A stretch of 64,000 nt of DNA from Cordilura impudica (taxonomy: Eukaryota > Arthropoda > Insecta > Diptera > Scathophagidae), in NCBI GenBank assembly GCA_963682025.1, contig OY821520.1:182001745-182065744 (forward strand), read 5' to 3'. The position numbers were made by a program, and so were the translations under genes. Below the pieces are notes generated by a model that saw only the letters and a program-made list of their open reading frames with translations, did no database searches and was not told where the DNA came from. Numbering within the stretch: the first letter of the stretch is position 1; each line of letters starts with the position of its first letter. Shown here piece by piece: positions 10,880 through 23,050 of the stretch.

Positions 10880-13570
10880 TAAAAAAAATGATAGATGATT
10901 CTCTTTTTTATTTTTTTTTGTTGCATAGTGTAATTAACTGATGTTTGAATGTTCATAACACTGTGAACATTTACTGGTCTTCGTCTCGGAGGGGAGGGGA
11001 GGGGATTGATAATTCCAATTCAGGGTGAAAGTATTATGCCAGTATACATTTATGGTGTTATAAATCTAAACATTTTTTATGATCTTTTATAATTTTTTTT
11101 CCTTATCTTGATGTTTCTTTGTTTAGACTTTTTGACTCAAAAGCCATTTCATTCTTCAGAACAATAGTAGCCAAGGCTTGAAGAAATAATTTTAAATAAT
11201 ATATCCATGTAAAACATAGAATACAAAATACTGATCTATGTTGGATTTAGTTTTAAAAATATCACTCAACTCTACTAATAAATAACAATCATCCGCCCGG
11301 AATTTGTTATATTACCAAAAAATTTTTGTAAAAAACGAGGGAAAATTAAAATGTTTTAAAGATTTCATTCGATAAAATAAGATCTACTTGATTTGCTGAA
11401 TCTATTTGCTAAAGAATGAAATGAAAAATAATCAAAAATTTTTGAGTTATAGCAGAAAAACTAAGCAAACAAACATCAAGGTAACTAAGATATATTAAAA
11501 GTTTAAAAAAAAATTTGACTTGAGAACACCAAACCCTTTTGAAGTTTTGCTATACTGCCGTAGTACTTTCACCCTGACTGGGAATTGCAAAACACATCCC
11601 TTCACTATTGCACTGTATAATTGAAACAAAGAGGCCATATTATAAGGAAGCCCATACAGCCAACGAGTCCAAAACATGTTTCGAGTCAGAAATATTTAGT
11701 ATAAGGACATATTTTGTTATTTAAAAAAATGTCTGTCTTCTCATGTACTCACCAATCAATGTCATATTTAATTGAAGGCCAGAAATAAGTGAAATAAGTA
11801 AATGTTTTTAAATTATGTGTATGTAGAGCTAAACAACTACTCCTACGAAATTTATGTGAAAGAAATAAATTTTTTTAAAGATAAACATCTTGTGAGAGTA
11901 ATTGTGTGTATGTGTATATGTGTACGTAAGCCTCCATTGTGTGAGAACAAAAGTGCTTAGTGTTACTAAAGAAATGTTAATGTAAGCCAGATTCAAACAA
12001 CTAATAAGAAAACAAATAATACAACACAAATAAAACTATACATTAAACTACTTGAGGAATTACGAATACCACAACATCAATGAGAGTTAATCGTTGGAAA
12101 ATGGAAAAACAAAATAAAGAAACAAATTACTACTTTTGTGACACCGAATAAGCCATTTGAATAAAACTGCGGCTAAAATGTAGGAAACAAAACAAAACCA
12201 TTATTAAAATTATTATTCTAAAAAAAAATATATGCAAGAGTTAACTTAAAAATTTTGTTCTGTTTATTTACTAATGAATAGAAAATAGAGTTTTACCCCA
12301 TTAACAATTGCGCATAAAGTTATTGGGTGCTTATAGTGAATTGTTATTACAACATTTCTTCTTCAAGACGCTATATATGGATGTACATAAGTGTGAATGT
12401 ATATTTTGTAAACCGATAGTGTAATTTATAGCTAGATAAAAACTGCAAGTGTTTCGTATTAGAAAACCAATAAGTAAATCCAATAAATTTGTTTAGTTAT
12501 TTGAAAATAGTGAATATTTGAATATGTTTTCTTTTTAACCATGTACTTCGTACATTAAGTTCTAAATTGTTAATTTAAAGTGGAAAGTAAAAATTTGATT
12601 AAATAATAATAAAAAAAAAAAAAAATAAGAAATTAAATGAAAATATTTAAAAATTAGCTAAATATTTATATGAAGAGTAAATAATATGTATAAATAGCAA
12701 ATATGTAGAGAAATAGTTATACATATATGTAGTTGTATACTTTTTTTTTAAATATTTTTTAGATAGACAGTTAAAAATGTTCTTAATTAAATCTTTTTCA
12801 TCTTACGAGTTAACACGGACTCGAACTCTGTACACATCAGATAGTTCCCTGTAAACAAAAAATCGCGTATGAAATTTGAGATTGAGTTTTGACATCATTT
12901 GCAAAATTATAATGTTTAACAGCAACAAAAAAACAAAAAAAAAAATATATAACAAACAAATAAATAAGACGAATATTTAGTAAGACTAGGTACAAAAAAC
13001 AAAATGAAGAAAAGAAAATAAAAGTAACAATTTACATTAATTACGTGTATGTTTTAAAAAGTGTAAAAGTTTCAGTAGAAGAAAGCTGACTCTTTTGGGT
13101 AGTTGGGTGTGTGTGTGTGTTAATTTATTTGGGATACATTTTTCTGTATGTACAAAGAAAATAGATTTGCTTGTAGTCGACAGTGGAAAAATCAATGAAT
13201 ATTTTTTGTTTATTATGAAAAAAATCTGGAATATTTACACTTGTGAAAATAGTGTTATAAAAAAAAAAAAAACGAAATAGAAATTGCTGAAACAAGTAAG
13301 CGTTCTCATTTCGGCATTAGTATAATCGCATCAAAATTATTGATACTTTTGGTCTGAAAAACTTTTGTGCTCAAATGTATGTGGAAATATATATATCGCA
13401 TCAATACACAGTTGGCTGTTATCCAGTGGGAAGAAGCCTAAAAGTTATATGCGTATCAATTATCGACCTTTCTAATGTCATTGACGTTGTTATTGAGTGG
13501 TCCGTCATATTATTCACTCACTAACTGAGCATAACCTCATTTTGGGAGCATTCTTAAATTGTATTTTTTA

Positions 13571-13573
<3 letters not shown>

Positions 13574-13610
<37 letters not shown>

Positions 13611-13611
13611 T

Positions 13612-13653
<42 letters not shown>
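13574..13653. repeat. (TA)n microsatellite
   Basis: About 80 bp of TA repeats interrupted twice by AATA. It abuts the small Helitron on its right and has replaced that element's TCTATATATT start. Both overlapping open frames (about 60-70 aa of alternating Ile/Tyr) are artefacts of this tract. Confidence 0.95.
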
Positions 13654-13657
<4 letters not shown>

Positions 13658-13998
13658 CGTGAAGGTAAATTTTTAGATCCCTTTTTAAGCAATATGCGGG
13701 CACGGAGGGGTGCGAAAATTGGCATAGTTATAGCTCATATTGAGAATGATAAAATTTATGTTTAATATAACTTAAAAATATATTATATTCAATAAAATAA
13801 AATAATTGTAATAACTAGTTACACCCTGTTAATGAGAATGATTTAAATTGTATATGACACGCCCTGTGTTAATTGGGAATTGCTTAAATTGATTAAGATA
13901 CCTATGGGCTCATTTAAATATTCATAAATTTTTAAATTGAATAAAAAATAATATTTTATAAAATTTTCCCGCGAATTTCGAGTGCTGGGGTATACTAG
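13654..13998 (+). mobile_element. Small non-autonomous Helitron, copy 1
   Basis: It shares TTAATACGTGAAGGTAAAT near its start and GAATTTCGAGTGCTGGG...CTAG|T at its end with the complete copy at 57778-58298. The ending is CTAG at 13995-13998 followed by T, as expected of Helitrons. The 5' terminus has dissolved into the neighbouring TA microsatellite. Confidence 0.7.
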
Positions 13999-14867
13999 TT
14001 TATTTAATTTAACATAAAATTTTTAGGTACTTTTGAATGGTTTGTTACTTTTCTTTATTAACAAATATTGGTATATCAATTCCATAAAAAAAAAATAAAT
14101 AAATAAACAGTTCGCCAACTTTAATAAATTAATTGTAATTACATATATTCGGAACTATGGAGATGATTTAATTGATTTGTTACACTTAAAGAATTGCTGT
14201 TATATCTGTTATATTTAGAATTGGGGTGTTTGTAAACTTATGTAAATTTAATTTTCTATTTGTTTTTTTAATATCCAAAAATATTTTTAAACTGTTTCAA
14301 TATATTTCTGGGATTTAAAAAGTATTTTCTTGTATTTATTGTGGAACTGAAATTCGGGAAAAATGGAAACAACAATAAATATGTATACACTTTTTAATAT
14401 TTATCTTTACTTAATAACTGTGAACTAACAATATTTTTTCAAATTTTAAAACTAAATCTAAAAGTAATGTCCAGCCAAAGCCAGACAAAACTTTTATTGT
14501 CAAGTGTTTATATCTACCTGATTTCAACTTAACAATTGAACGCTCCAATTTATTATCACCACCTGAGAAATTACTAAACGCTATAAATGTTTGACTTTAT
14601 TCAACTAAGAAATATTCAAAAACATGGGGACCTAGCTTTCATAGATACCGAAATATTACGGCTTGAAAAGTGAACATAATTTTGGCTACATATATGTTCA
14701 GCTGAGATAACATTTGGAAGGCATTGGGATAGCCTGATGATGAACATTTATTTAAAAGGTCATAATCATTTGTTTTTTTAATTTGGGATTTGGGAAAGTA
14801 TACGCCATCAAAAGTTATTTATATATATATATATATATATATGCTATTAAATATATATTTTTAAGAT

Positions 14868-16818
14868 GTGCGGATTATTGTGACACTGGATCCGAAACTT
14901 TAGTGCGCAAAATTTGAGCCCAGCTCGACAATGGTTCCTGGACTCGCATTGAGTTCAAAGTTCAAATATTTATTTATATGTAAAAATTATCAAAAAAAAT
15001 CATTTTTCACAAAAATTTTAATATTAGTTATTGCGTATAATTAAATTAATTAATAACCCATAATCTACAGTAAATTATCTTTCTAATAAAATAACAAAAT
15101 CTATTATCGGTTGAAGAACAGCCAAGTTATATCAAGTTCCCCAGGCAATAAATGCGCCGCAGACCACTTGATTAAGAAACCCGAGTTCACATTTTTAAAG
15201 ACATTGAAATAATTTACCGAACAACAGTTTTGCGTTCTCCTGATCCCTAAATGATCATATGTAAAGTCTTTTGCATTTTGTCTATTGTTATGTCGTTCTA
15301 AATTAATGGCAAAACGGTACTTATTTTTATACCCTATACCACTATGTGGTTTGGGTATAATGACTTTGTGCTGCTGTTTGTAACTACCAAAAATATTTGA
15401 CCTAGACCCCTCTTTTATTACACCGATCGAATCAGAATCACTAACTGATTCGATTTAACGATGTCCGTCCGTCCGTCCGTTTGTGTGTCCATGTAAACTT
15501 TTTAATCAAACTGCAGGTCGCAAATATGAATATATTTTGATGAAAATTGGTATATAAGCTTCTACCGGCCACAGGATGAACGCTGTTGAAATTGGTGAGA
15601 ATCGGTTCATGTTCAGACCTAGCCCCCATACAAATGACCCCTATGAAATCGACATAAATTGAAATAAGATCCAAATTATCATATAGATCTCACTCAAATT
15701 GCGTTTGTATGCGTTTATTACATCCATTAATGAGTAATCCAAAAATGGTCGCTATGGGACAACTCTTAGTCATAGGCCTCACATAGAGCTGCTTCCCGAT
15801 CTTCACTTAAATCTATCAAAAAGCAAAAATATTGCACTGACTCTTCTCAAATTTTGTTTGTATATATTTTTGCAAAATACAAGAGACTTTACCAAACATC
15901 GTCAGGATCGGTCCATTTTGGGGCCTAGTCCCCATATAGATATATCATCCCACTCAAATTTGGTTTATGCTTATTTTCATTGTCCAGTTAGTTGGGCCTA
16001 TGAGATAGGGTCTCTAAACGCATGGTATAGGGTATCATATAGTCGGTCTAGGCCGACTATAATTTTCTTACTTGTTTAATTTACAAGATTAAGAACTTAT
16101 ATCAAGTAGTATAATATTTTGAGAAAAGATATTTGAAATATGAAAATACCAAAAATATGTAGCCCAAAAGTTGAAAAAGTATGAAAAATCACATTTTTAT
16201 TTCTGCCCCCTCCAAATTAGGAACAGGATACTTACAATATTTGGCATTTTAATCAAATATATTTTTTGTAATAAGACCTTAAAGTCCAATCGTTGATTTC
16301 GAAAAATTTTTTGAACAAAATTTGTGAAAAACTAAAATTGGAAATTTTGAAATAGCGTTAAAAAATACGTACGGTTTCAACATTAGTTTAAAACGGCATA
16401 ACAATAGACGAGATGCAAAATACTTTACATAAGATCATTTCGGGATCAGGAAAATGCAATTATTGTTGTAAATTATTTCAATGTTTTTAAAAATGTAAGC
16501 TCGATTTTCTTAATCAAGTGGTCTGCGGCGCATTTATTGCCTGGGGAACTTGATATAACTTGGCTGTTCTTCAACCGATAATAGATTTTGTTACTTTATT
16601 AGAAAGATAATTTACTGTAGATTATGGTTTATTAATTAATTTAATTAAAACGCAATTATTTATATCAAAATTTTTGTGAAAAATGATTTGTTTTGATAAT
16701 TTTTCATATAAATGCGTATTTGAACTTTGAACTCAATGCGCGCCCAGAAAGCACTGTCCGATTTGGCTCAAATTTTGCTCACTAAAGTTTTAGATCCAGT
16801 GTCATAATAATCTGGCCC
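14868..16818. repeat. Foldback element: 450-bp inverted arms
   Basis: The arm 14868-15320 is repeated in inverse at 16368-16818 with roughly 85% identity. Shared landmarks are GACACTGGATC, CATTGAGTTCAAAG, CTACAGTAAATTATCTTTCT, GGTTGAAGAACAGCCAAGTT, CAGACCACTTGATTAAGAAA and CTATTGTTATG. Both outer ends abut TA runs. An R1 repeat (15331-16078) sits between the arms, next to the end of the left arm; the rest of the loop is 16079-16367. Transcribed with the gene, the arms would form a long RNA duplex. No coding sequence is visible. Confidence 0.88.
15331..16078 (+). repeat. Interspersed repeat R1, near full-length copy
   Basis: It begins TATACCCTATACCACTATG, has a short hairpin around the GATTCAGAATCACTAACTGA segment, then GTCCGTCCGTCCG, and ends with a palindromic AGTCGGTCTAGGCCGACT and CTTACTTGTTT. 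The same order is seen at 28765-30262 and 46725-47417. I see no conserved coding capacity. It is probably a non-autonomous element of unknown class. Confidence 0.75.
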
Positions 16819-17149
16819 AATAATAATTAAACCTAATATATATATATATATGTTATGACTTATATTTCCTGCGGAGTTTCTATTGTACAATTAAAAAATT
16901 CTATTTTATTTATTTAATATTTTTTTTTTTATTTCTATGCTTGCCGATATCCAATATTTTTAGTTGTTTCATTCGATGAAAAAATTGTAAAATTTTTCGG
17001 CGTCCTACTCCGGAGCAAGAGTGGATTTTCCAAATTAAATCGAGCAACACTTAATTTTTGATTTTGGCGAATTTGTTTTTGGCGATTTCTGTTTTTCGCC
17101 ATTTTAATTAATGTACTTGTAAAAAGTTCCAAGACTTTTGCTTTCATAG

Positions 17150-17560
17150 TACTTGATTTTTTTTATAGGAGGCGCCACGGCCAATAATCATATCCCACCC
17201 ATTATTAATACTCACATTCTCTTGCAATGTGTTAAGACTTTCCCTTTTATAGTACTCCAGTTATATGATATTATATATCTACTTTGTATGGGCCATGCCG
17301 CACCCACTGCTCTGATCACGTCCATTTTTTGTCCGACATTAATAATAGATGACCTCGGGAAAATTCGCAAGGCTGTCTCTGTCATTGAATGATTACTTTC
17401 TATGATAGGTGCCACGCCCACTTATCCAATCAATTTATAATAGGTGACCTCACACAAATTTGCCAGGCTCTCTATTTCATAGTACTCATATATATGATAT
17501 AAAAATTCGCTTTGTATGGGAGGAGCTACGCCCGCTAAAAATATAAAAGAAATTTAGAGC
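17150..17560 (+). repeat. Interspersed repeat R5, tandem units
   Basis: Two to three diverged units of about 170-200 bp, each with TTTGTATGG, a (G)GTGCCACGCCCAC-like box, GATGACCTC or GGTGACCTC, and CATAGTACTC. Another diverged copy lies at 63,690-63,870. Its open frames are not conserved between units. Confidence 0.6.
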
Positions 17561-17813
17561 CTATAGTTCCTACCAGATACTCAGTAAGACTCTGTAAAAA
17601 ATTCTGGAAGATGGTTTAGCCTCGCTAAAGCTGAAAACAAATATACATACTTTCGCTTTTATATATGGGGCGTTTCATGTTAAATGACCCAACTTTTGAA
17701 ACTGATGTCTTCCGATCGGGATGAAATTTGCACCAAGGTTGGTCCTATTGGATAGTAGTTTAGACACAATTTTGCAACATCAGTTCAGAACTCTCTGAGT
17801 TAGAGAGTAACTT

Positions 17814-18006
17814 TTACCTATTGTTCTTAGCAAAATTTATCCCAAACAGTTTATATAGCAATTTCTTCAATAAAAAAATTTTTTGACTTTTTTTTACAAA
17901 ATCAAAACTCTTTTTTGACTTTTTTTCAAAAAAGGCCCTTTTCCCAAAGATTGAAGAAATAGCTATCTAAACTATTTGGGACAAATTTTGCAGGAACAAT
18001 AGGTAA
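17814..18006. repeat. Inverted repeat, about 58-bp arms
   Basis: The arm 17814-17871 (TTACCTATTGTTCTTAGCAA onward, ending ATTTCTTCAAT) is repeated in inverse at 17950-18006 with a few mismatches, separated by a 78-bp T-rich loop. It would form a strong hairpin. Confidence 0.85.
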
Positions 18007-18029
18007 ATAAAAATAAGGATTAATATTTT

Positions 18030-18240
18030 TGTTAGTGAGATTAATACGAAGTAAAAGCTGAATGGTATCAAAATTGATTCCTAACCACATTGTTTGTAGT
18101 CTTCACTTTAGGTGAGAGCGTTTCACAGAGGGTTGAAATGTATCAACAGTGAGGATTAATTCAAAAGCTAAAATTTTATCCTATACGGTCGTGTTTGATA
18201 CCGGGTGAAGGGCAATTAAATTCGTTATCACTAATTACAA
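18030..18240 (+). repeat. Interspersed repeat R3, partial
   Basis: It contains GTAAAAGCTGAATGGTATCA, GTAGTCTTCACTTTAGG and GGGTTGAAATGTATCAAC followed by GAGGATTAATTCAAAAGCT. Related pieces occur at 19868-20300, 33510-33840, 44476-44620 and about 48,000-48,125. Confidence 0.6.
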
Positions 18241-18599
18241 AAAATTACTATTTTAAGTAAATTAAAAAAGTCAAACAATTTGTAAAAATTTTGCGTGTCG
18301 GGGCTAAAAGTGTAAATTCAGATATTTTGAGTGCTTATAATTTTAATGAAGTCTTTTACAAGGAAAAAAATTTAATATGGAACTATCAACGTCAGGTATT
18401 TGGGTACATAACTGCATAATTCTTTTTAGATAAAATATTTTTAATGCTTTTTTAAAAAGTGCTCCATAGATCAAGCAAATTGAATTAAATGATATGAGTT
18501 TGCACTTTATGTATCAAAGAAATTTTTTTGCGGATTCACTGCGACTTATTTAAGTTTTTATGAAAGCACTCAGTTCCTAAAAACTTAAGTTGAAGAAAC

Positions 18600-19883
18600 A
18601 AATAACAAACATCAGCGCATGTCAGTCTGCAAGAACTTTTAGAACATACCACTGAACATATAGTTTTGGTACAGAATTCTGTGTTGGATTCATTAAACAA
18701 ACAGGAACTATCGTAAATGAGGTTGGCTTTGACGGAAGTTCCGGCCATAGGTCTTATAAACAAGCATTTTAGAGGTCTAACGCTAGTGATTCTGGTGTAT
18801 TTCTGATATCTCTTGTGCCATTAGAAATAGTTTCTAAGGAAAAAGCCATTTGGCAAAATCCTTGACCTTTTTTTTTTAATAGATTTTGTAGACCCATAAA
18901 AATAAAATTTTTGAAAGAAACCGTAAGTACTTCACAACTTGAAAAAGAAAGATTAGAAAATAAAATAAAATCTCTGAAGGATTCCGTTTTATTAGTAGGT
19001 GATAAATCAATGAAAATAAATCACAAATTAATGTTAGCGATGATTGATGGCAAAGTGTGTAATGCTATTATTAAGTTCTATTAACTTTTCAACTATTTTT
19101 TATGATATTTTTTCAATGAAGAAGCAAGAGTAAAAAAAGTTTTCCAGTTTGTTTTGGATGTTGCGTCTGGTCGCAGCAGTTTGAATTCACTCAAGCACTG
19201 TTCAAGGTGCTCCGTCAGTCTGATTTATTTACATTTTTGTATCGATATTTATACAAAATAATTTGTTACAATTCTTAGCATGACTAACATTATTTCGTTG
19301 TTAGTCAGTTGTTTTCAGTTATTGCTTAAAAATATTTTTCTTTTATCATATTTCTTACATTTTGAGTTTTAATAATTAATACATTTTACGTGTTGAAATC
19401 TTTTCTTACTTTTTTTCATGCGATCTAGTTTTATGTTAATAAGTGTGCCACACTTTGTCTTAAAGGTTTAAAATTACAAGAATAAATAATGCCTTTTTTT
19501 ATTTGAATTAAATTGCAAACAATAATAATTTAATATTATTACTTGTGTTATTTCTGGTAATTTACATTTTATTGTGATAGCTATACTACACTATAACGGA
19601 AACAACATCCAAATAAAAATGTTACTCTTGTATTGATGACATGATTGCCAGCAGTGTGGACAAGGATACATTTCGATACGGTTTATCTATTCTCCATGGC
19701 TGGATTAGGTTTCTTGAGTGTCTTCTCCATGTGGCACATAAATTACCAATTAATAAGTGGCATGCTAGGTCAGATCATTTCAAACAAGTTGTTAAAGACT
19801 CAAAATCAAGAAATCAAGAAGAGTTCAAAGAAATAACTGGATTGATCATTGGCAAACCAAAACGAGGTTTAGGCCGGCCGTGA
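18600..19883 (+). pseudogene. Decayed member of a multi-copy invertebrate protein family, possibly RAG1/Transib-related
   Basis: Plus-strand pieces in family order: VSLQELLEHTTEHIVLVQ (from about 18,620), EVGFDGSSGHRSYKQ (about 18,720), FLISLVPLEIV, AIWQNP, RFCRPIKIKFLKET (about 18,885-18,930), HKLMLAMIDGKVCNA (to about 19,070), a break, then DTFRYGLSILHGWIRFLE and LPINKWHARSD (19,660-19,780), ending at IIGKPKRG. Stops and frameshifts interrupt it, and about 550 bp of unrelated DNA sits where a cysteine motif would be expected. From memory, this order occurs in repeated arthropod and cnidarian proteins. I infer, without alignment, that it parallels the RAG1/Transib core, FDG standing near the first catalytic Asp. 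An Asp matching the second catalytic residue is not obvious. Confidence 0.5.
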
Positions 19884-20300
19884 AGTTTAAACTTGTGTCT
19901 ATCTTACATACACTCGCACTTCCACTTTTTCGTCATACACATCAACGCACAGTGGGTTCAAACATAGGTAAACTGAGGATTAATTCAGCTAATTATTATT
20001 GATATTTATATATTTTTTTTTAATAACTAGTTAGTGTTAGTTTGTTAGTGAAAAAAATGGTTAAAAAAAAAAAATTGATGTAAAATATTTTTTATTTAAA
20101 AAAAGAGAACAATTATATGTAGGTACATAGTTATACATATGTATATGCATTTGTGGCAATTTAGGTAATATTGTGATAATACTTTTAGATATCTTCAAAA
20201 TCATCATCATCATGATTAAAAATTGTGTGCTGATTAAAAATACCGAGTAGTTATGTTTTCGGGAAATATATTCTTGCTTCTTCTCTACCACGCACTATTC
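19868..20300. repeat. Mosaic R3 copy interrupting the preceding pseudogene
   Basis: The segment from CGGCCGGCCGTGAAGTTT onward is the reverse complement of part of 33,600-33,675. It is followed in plus orientation by GGGTTCAAACATAGGTAAAC and GAGGATTAATTCA (as at 18,150) and by TTCTTGCTTCTTCTCTACCA (as at 33,815 and 44,590). It starts exactly where the pseudogene's reading ends. Confidence 0.55.
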
Positions 20301-21233
20301 AAAAATAATTATCTTCATCGTTAAAAAAAGTGTAAATATATAAAATTTAAAGGTTTCATGATAATGATTCAAATGTCAATTTAAAAATTTTAATTTAAAT
20401 TTATGTAGAATTTATCTTAAATTGTTTAATATATGAATCAAATTGCATAATTAAAAATTTTCTATAATTCATTGCATCAGGAATAAATTTAAACAATCTG
20501 TACTATGCATCAACTTTTTCTCCAATAAATATTTCTCATTTGCCTTTTTTTTTTGATGTTAAATGAAATGGTAAACCAAATACAAAAACATAAAATGTAA
20601 TTTAAAAGAAACCGTTCATCATATCTAATATTTTTATTTATACGTCTCAAGTAAATATTAGCTCAGTAGTGAAATTTAACACAAGTGTAGAGAAGAAAAT
20701 CTGAAAAACACGTTTTTTTTCAAAAATTTTTAGAACATAGTTTTAAAGATATTCCAACAAAATGTTGACCATGTGATTAAGAACTGCGACTTTCCAAAAA
20801 TTAAATTTTGGTACATGTCATTACAATGGGTATCCAAATCGATCGCTGCCGTATTTCAGCAACTAATAGAGCTAGGGGTTCCTTAATATTTCTTAGTTCG
20901 TAAGATAAACATTTTCGAAAAATTTTATGAAGTGCGAAGAGATTAGAGTAAAAGCTGTATTATGAGTCTTAAGAGTTTGAAAAAATTTGTAAAATCTTTA
21001 TAAATATTATATTTAGGTTCATCACTGACTCACTGACACTATATGTCTCTATACTCGCTCTTTATTGTTTATTCAATCAGTACGTATACGGTGTGCGAAG
21101 TTTTATTAGATGTTTATAGTTTTTGACAAACCGAACCGACTGAAACCGAAATAAATTGTTTTAGTCTTTTTCTGCTACTGAATAGTTTTTTCATAGATAA
21201 AAAAATAACAACTTCAGTTTTAAAAATTAAATT

Positions 21234-21870
21234 CAACAAGTAGGAAAATAAAGTCGGTCTGGATCAACTATAATTTGAACATAAGAAAAAATTTTAATTC
21301 CAACTTTCTGAGGTGATAATTGCATGTAATCAAGCAATTTTTACGTTAACAGTTTTCAGTACAAAATAAAATTAAATTGTTTTCCGCAGAAGTATTAATT
21401 TTCACTTTTTCAACAGTTATTCTAAACAAATTACTGTATTTAACTAATTTAATTATATAATACGTTTTTTACATTGTATTTTCCGTTTTGTATTTGTTTT
21501 TCAATATCAAAAAATATTCATATAACTTTTTTTCTTAAATTGCTAGGAAGCTTTATATGTGGACTATGGCTGAACATGGTCGTACAAGGTTTATTTTTGG
21601 AGTACTTATTACTAGATGTAATGAACTTATATAACCGACATTTGTATGATAATAGGTATCTTAAGGCAATTTAAGTCGATCTCATGAGTTCATTTATATG
21701 GAGACTAGATCTGAACGTGCCCCGATTTTTACCAATTTTAGTACAGTTCATGCCAAAATCATACAAAATGTTATGAAAATATTTTCATAATTGTGACCAT
21801 TAGTTTGAATACAAGGTTTACATGGAAACACAAACAGACAGATGGACAGACGGGCGGACATCGCTAAATC
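21234..21870 (-). repeat. R1 fragments, reversed
   Basis: On the minus strand the left border reads as the R1 tail (CCGAC...TTTCCTACTTGTT). From about 21,650 to 21,870 the body with GATGTCCGCCCGTCTGTCC and CATGTAAACCTTG is recognisable. The section between is diverged or inserted sequence. Confidence 0.6.
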
Positions 21871-22616
21871 GAAAAGTTTGGATTTTAGTGCGGCCACAAA
21901 GTCGCCAGTATTTATAAACTTGTATTCTTCCTTCATACGAGGGCGGTTTGATAACTCGGGGGGTTTTTTTTTATAAAATATATTTTTTCGGCAAAACAAA
22001 CGTCTTATTTCACTTGAAATTTACTTTTTTTCAATTTTCTCGAGATTGTCTGCTTTCAACGGCTGTCAAACACAAACTAAATGAAGCAGCTTGTTTACAA
22101 AAACATATAATTTTTTATAATTATATTTTCTATTCATTTATTAATACATAATCTGTTCATGTAAGCCAGCATTGATTTTTGTTCTCTTCCCAGAAGTCAT
22201 CTATCCATATTAGCACTGATATACTACGAGTATAATTGTAGCTGCACGAATATGGCAATACAGAGTCCTAGCAAAGAAAGCAATGTACGAGTTATCTCGT
22301 AGTTGGCAGTCAACGTGTTAAGGGAGGGTAGTTGATAGGGGCAGTGTTGATCTTTAAGTATCTACGAGGGTGCCGCCCTTGTACCTTATCCCCTTTGCAA
22401 ATAAACAGACTTGGTAGTTATTTTCTCTCTGAATTTAAGTAAATTCACGACTTAAATTTTGGCACAAAAACTGATATATTTTAACATGTTTCGATTGACT
22501 GCACCTAGACTAGTAAACGGATTTGGAAATAGTGTCACAAAAAGGGGTTGATAAAATAATTACCGTTAATTTTTAGTCTTGTTTTACACCATTGGTAGAT
22601 TTTTATTTGAGATATA

Positions 22617-23050
22617 CAGGGTAGCGCATATAAGTTTTACGTTTTGATTTTGCTATAAAAAAACTCGTAACCTTTTTCCATTCGGGTTTTTTATTCGAAA
22701 GTGCAATTCTTACAGTTAGTTATGGAATACTACTCGTATTTTAAACAAATGACTTCCGCGGCTGGCCTTGCACTAGCCCATATGATCAACCCAATTTTTC
22801 AGTATATTTTCGATAGAATGAAGCTATATTTTACCGTTGACTGCACTAATTTATGTTATCACAAATAATCAGTTATCATTGCACGGTAGCGCTCACCTTT
22901 CACTGTAACACATTTTCCTTCCGCATCTTCGAAGAAAGACGGCGCAATGATACTGCAGGCCCAAAAACCACACCAAAAAGTGCATCCATCGTTCAGGGTG
23001 CATTTGCTTTTCAGCAGTCATGTATGCAGTTTCTGTGCCCCAGACGATAA
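22617..23050 (-). pseudogene. DDE transposase remnant (Tc/mariner superfamily), internally deleted
   Basis: Minus-strand reading gives pieces equivalent to VWCGFWA, FFEDAEGKCVTVKGERYR, AMITDYL and then, after a deletion that removes the QDGA.CH catalytic block, SIENILKNWVDHMG and KASRGSHL. The first group is the central DDE domain and the last the usual carboxy terminus of transposases with an amino-terminal TQRAYRR-type helix-turn-helix (compare 45865-46250). A TACAGGGT-like end near 22,617 could be the terminal repeat. Frameshifts and stops are present. Confidence 0.65.

Noticed and set aside
12800..12850. Minus-strand GAGTTCGAGTCC resembling a tRNA B box
   Set aside because: No A box, acceptor stem or cloverleaf could be drawn around it; a lone 12-base match is not enough for a tRNA or SINE call.
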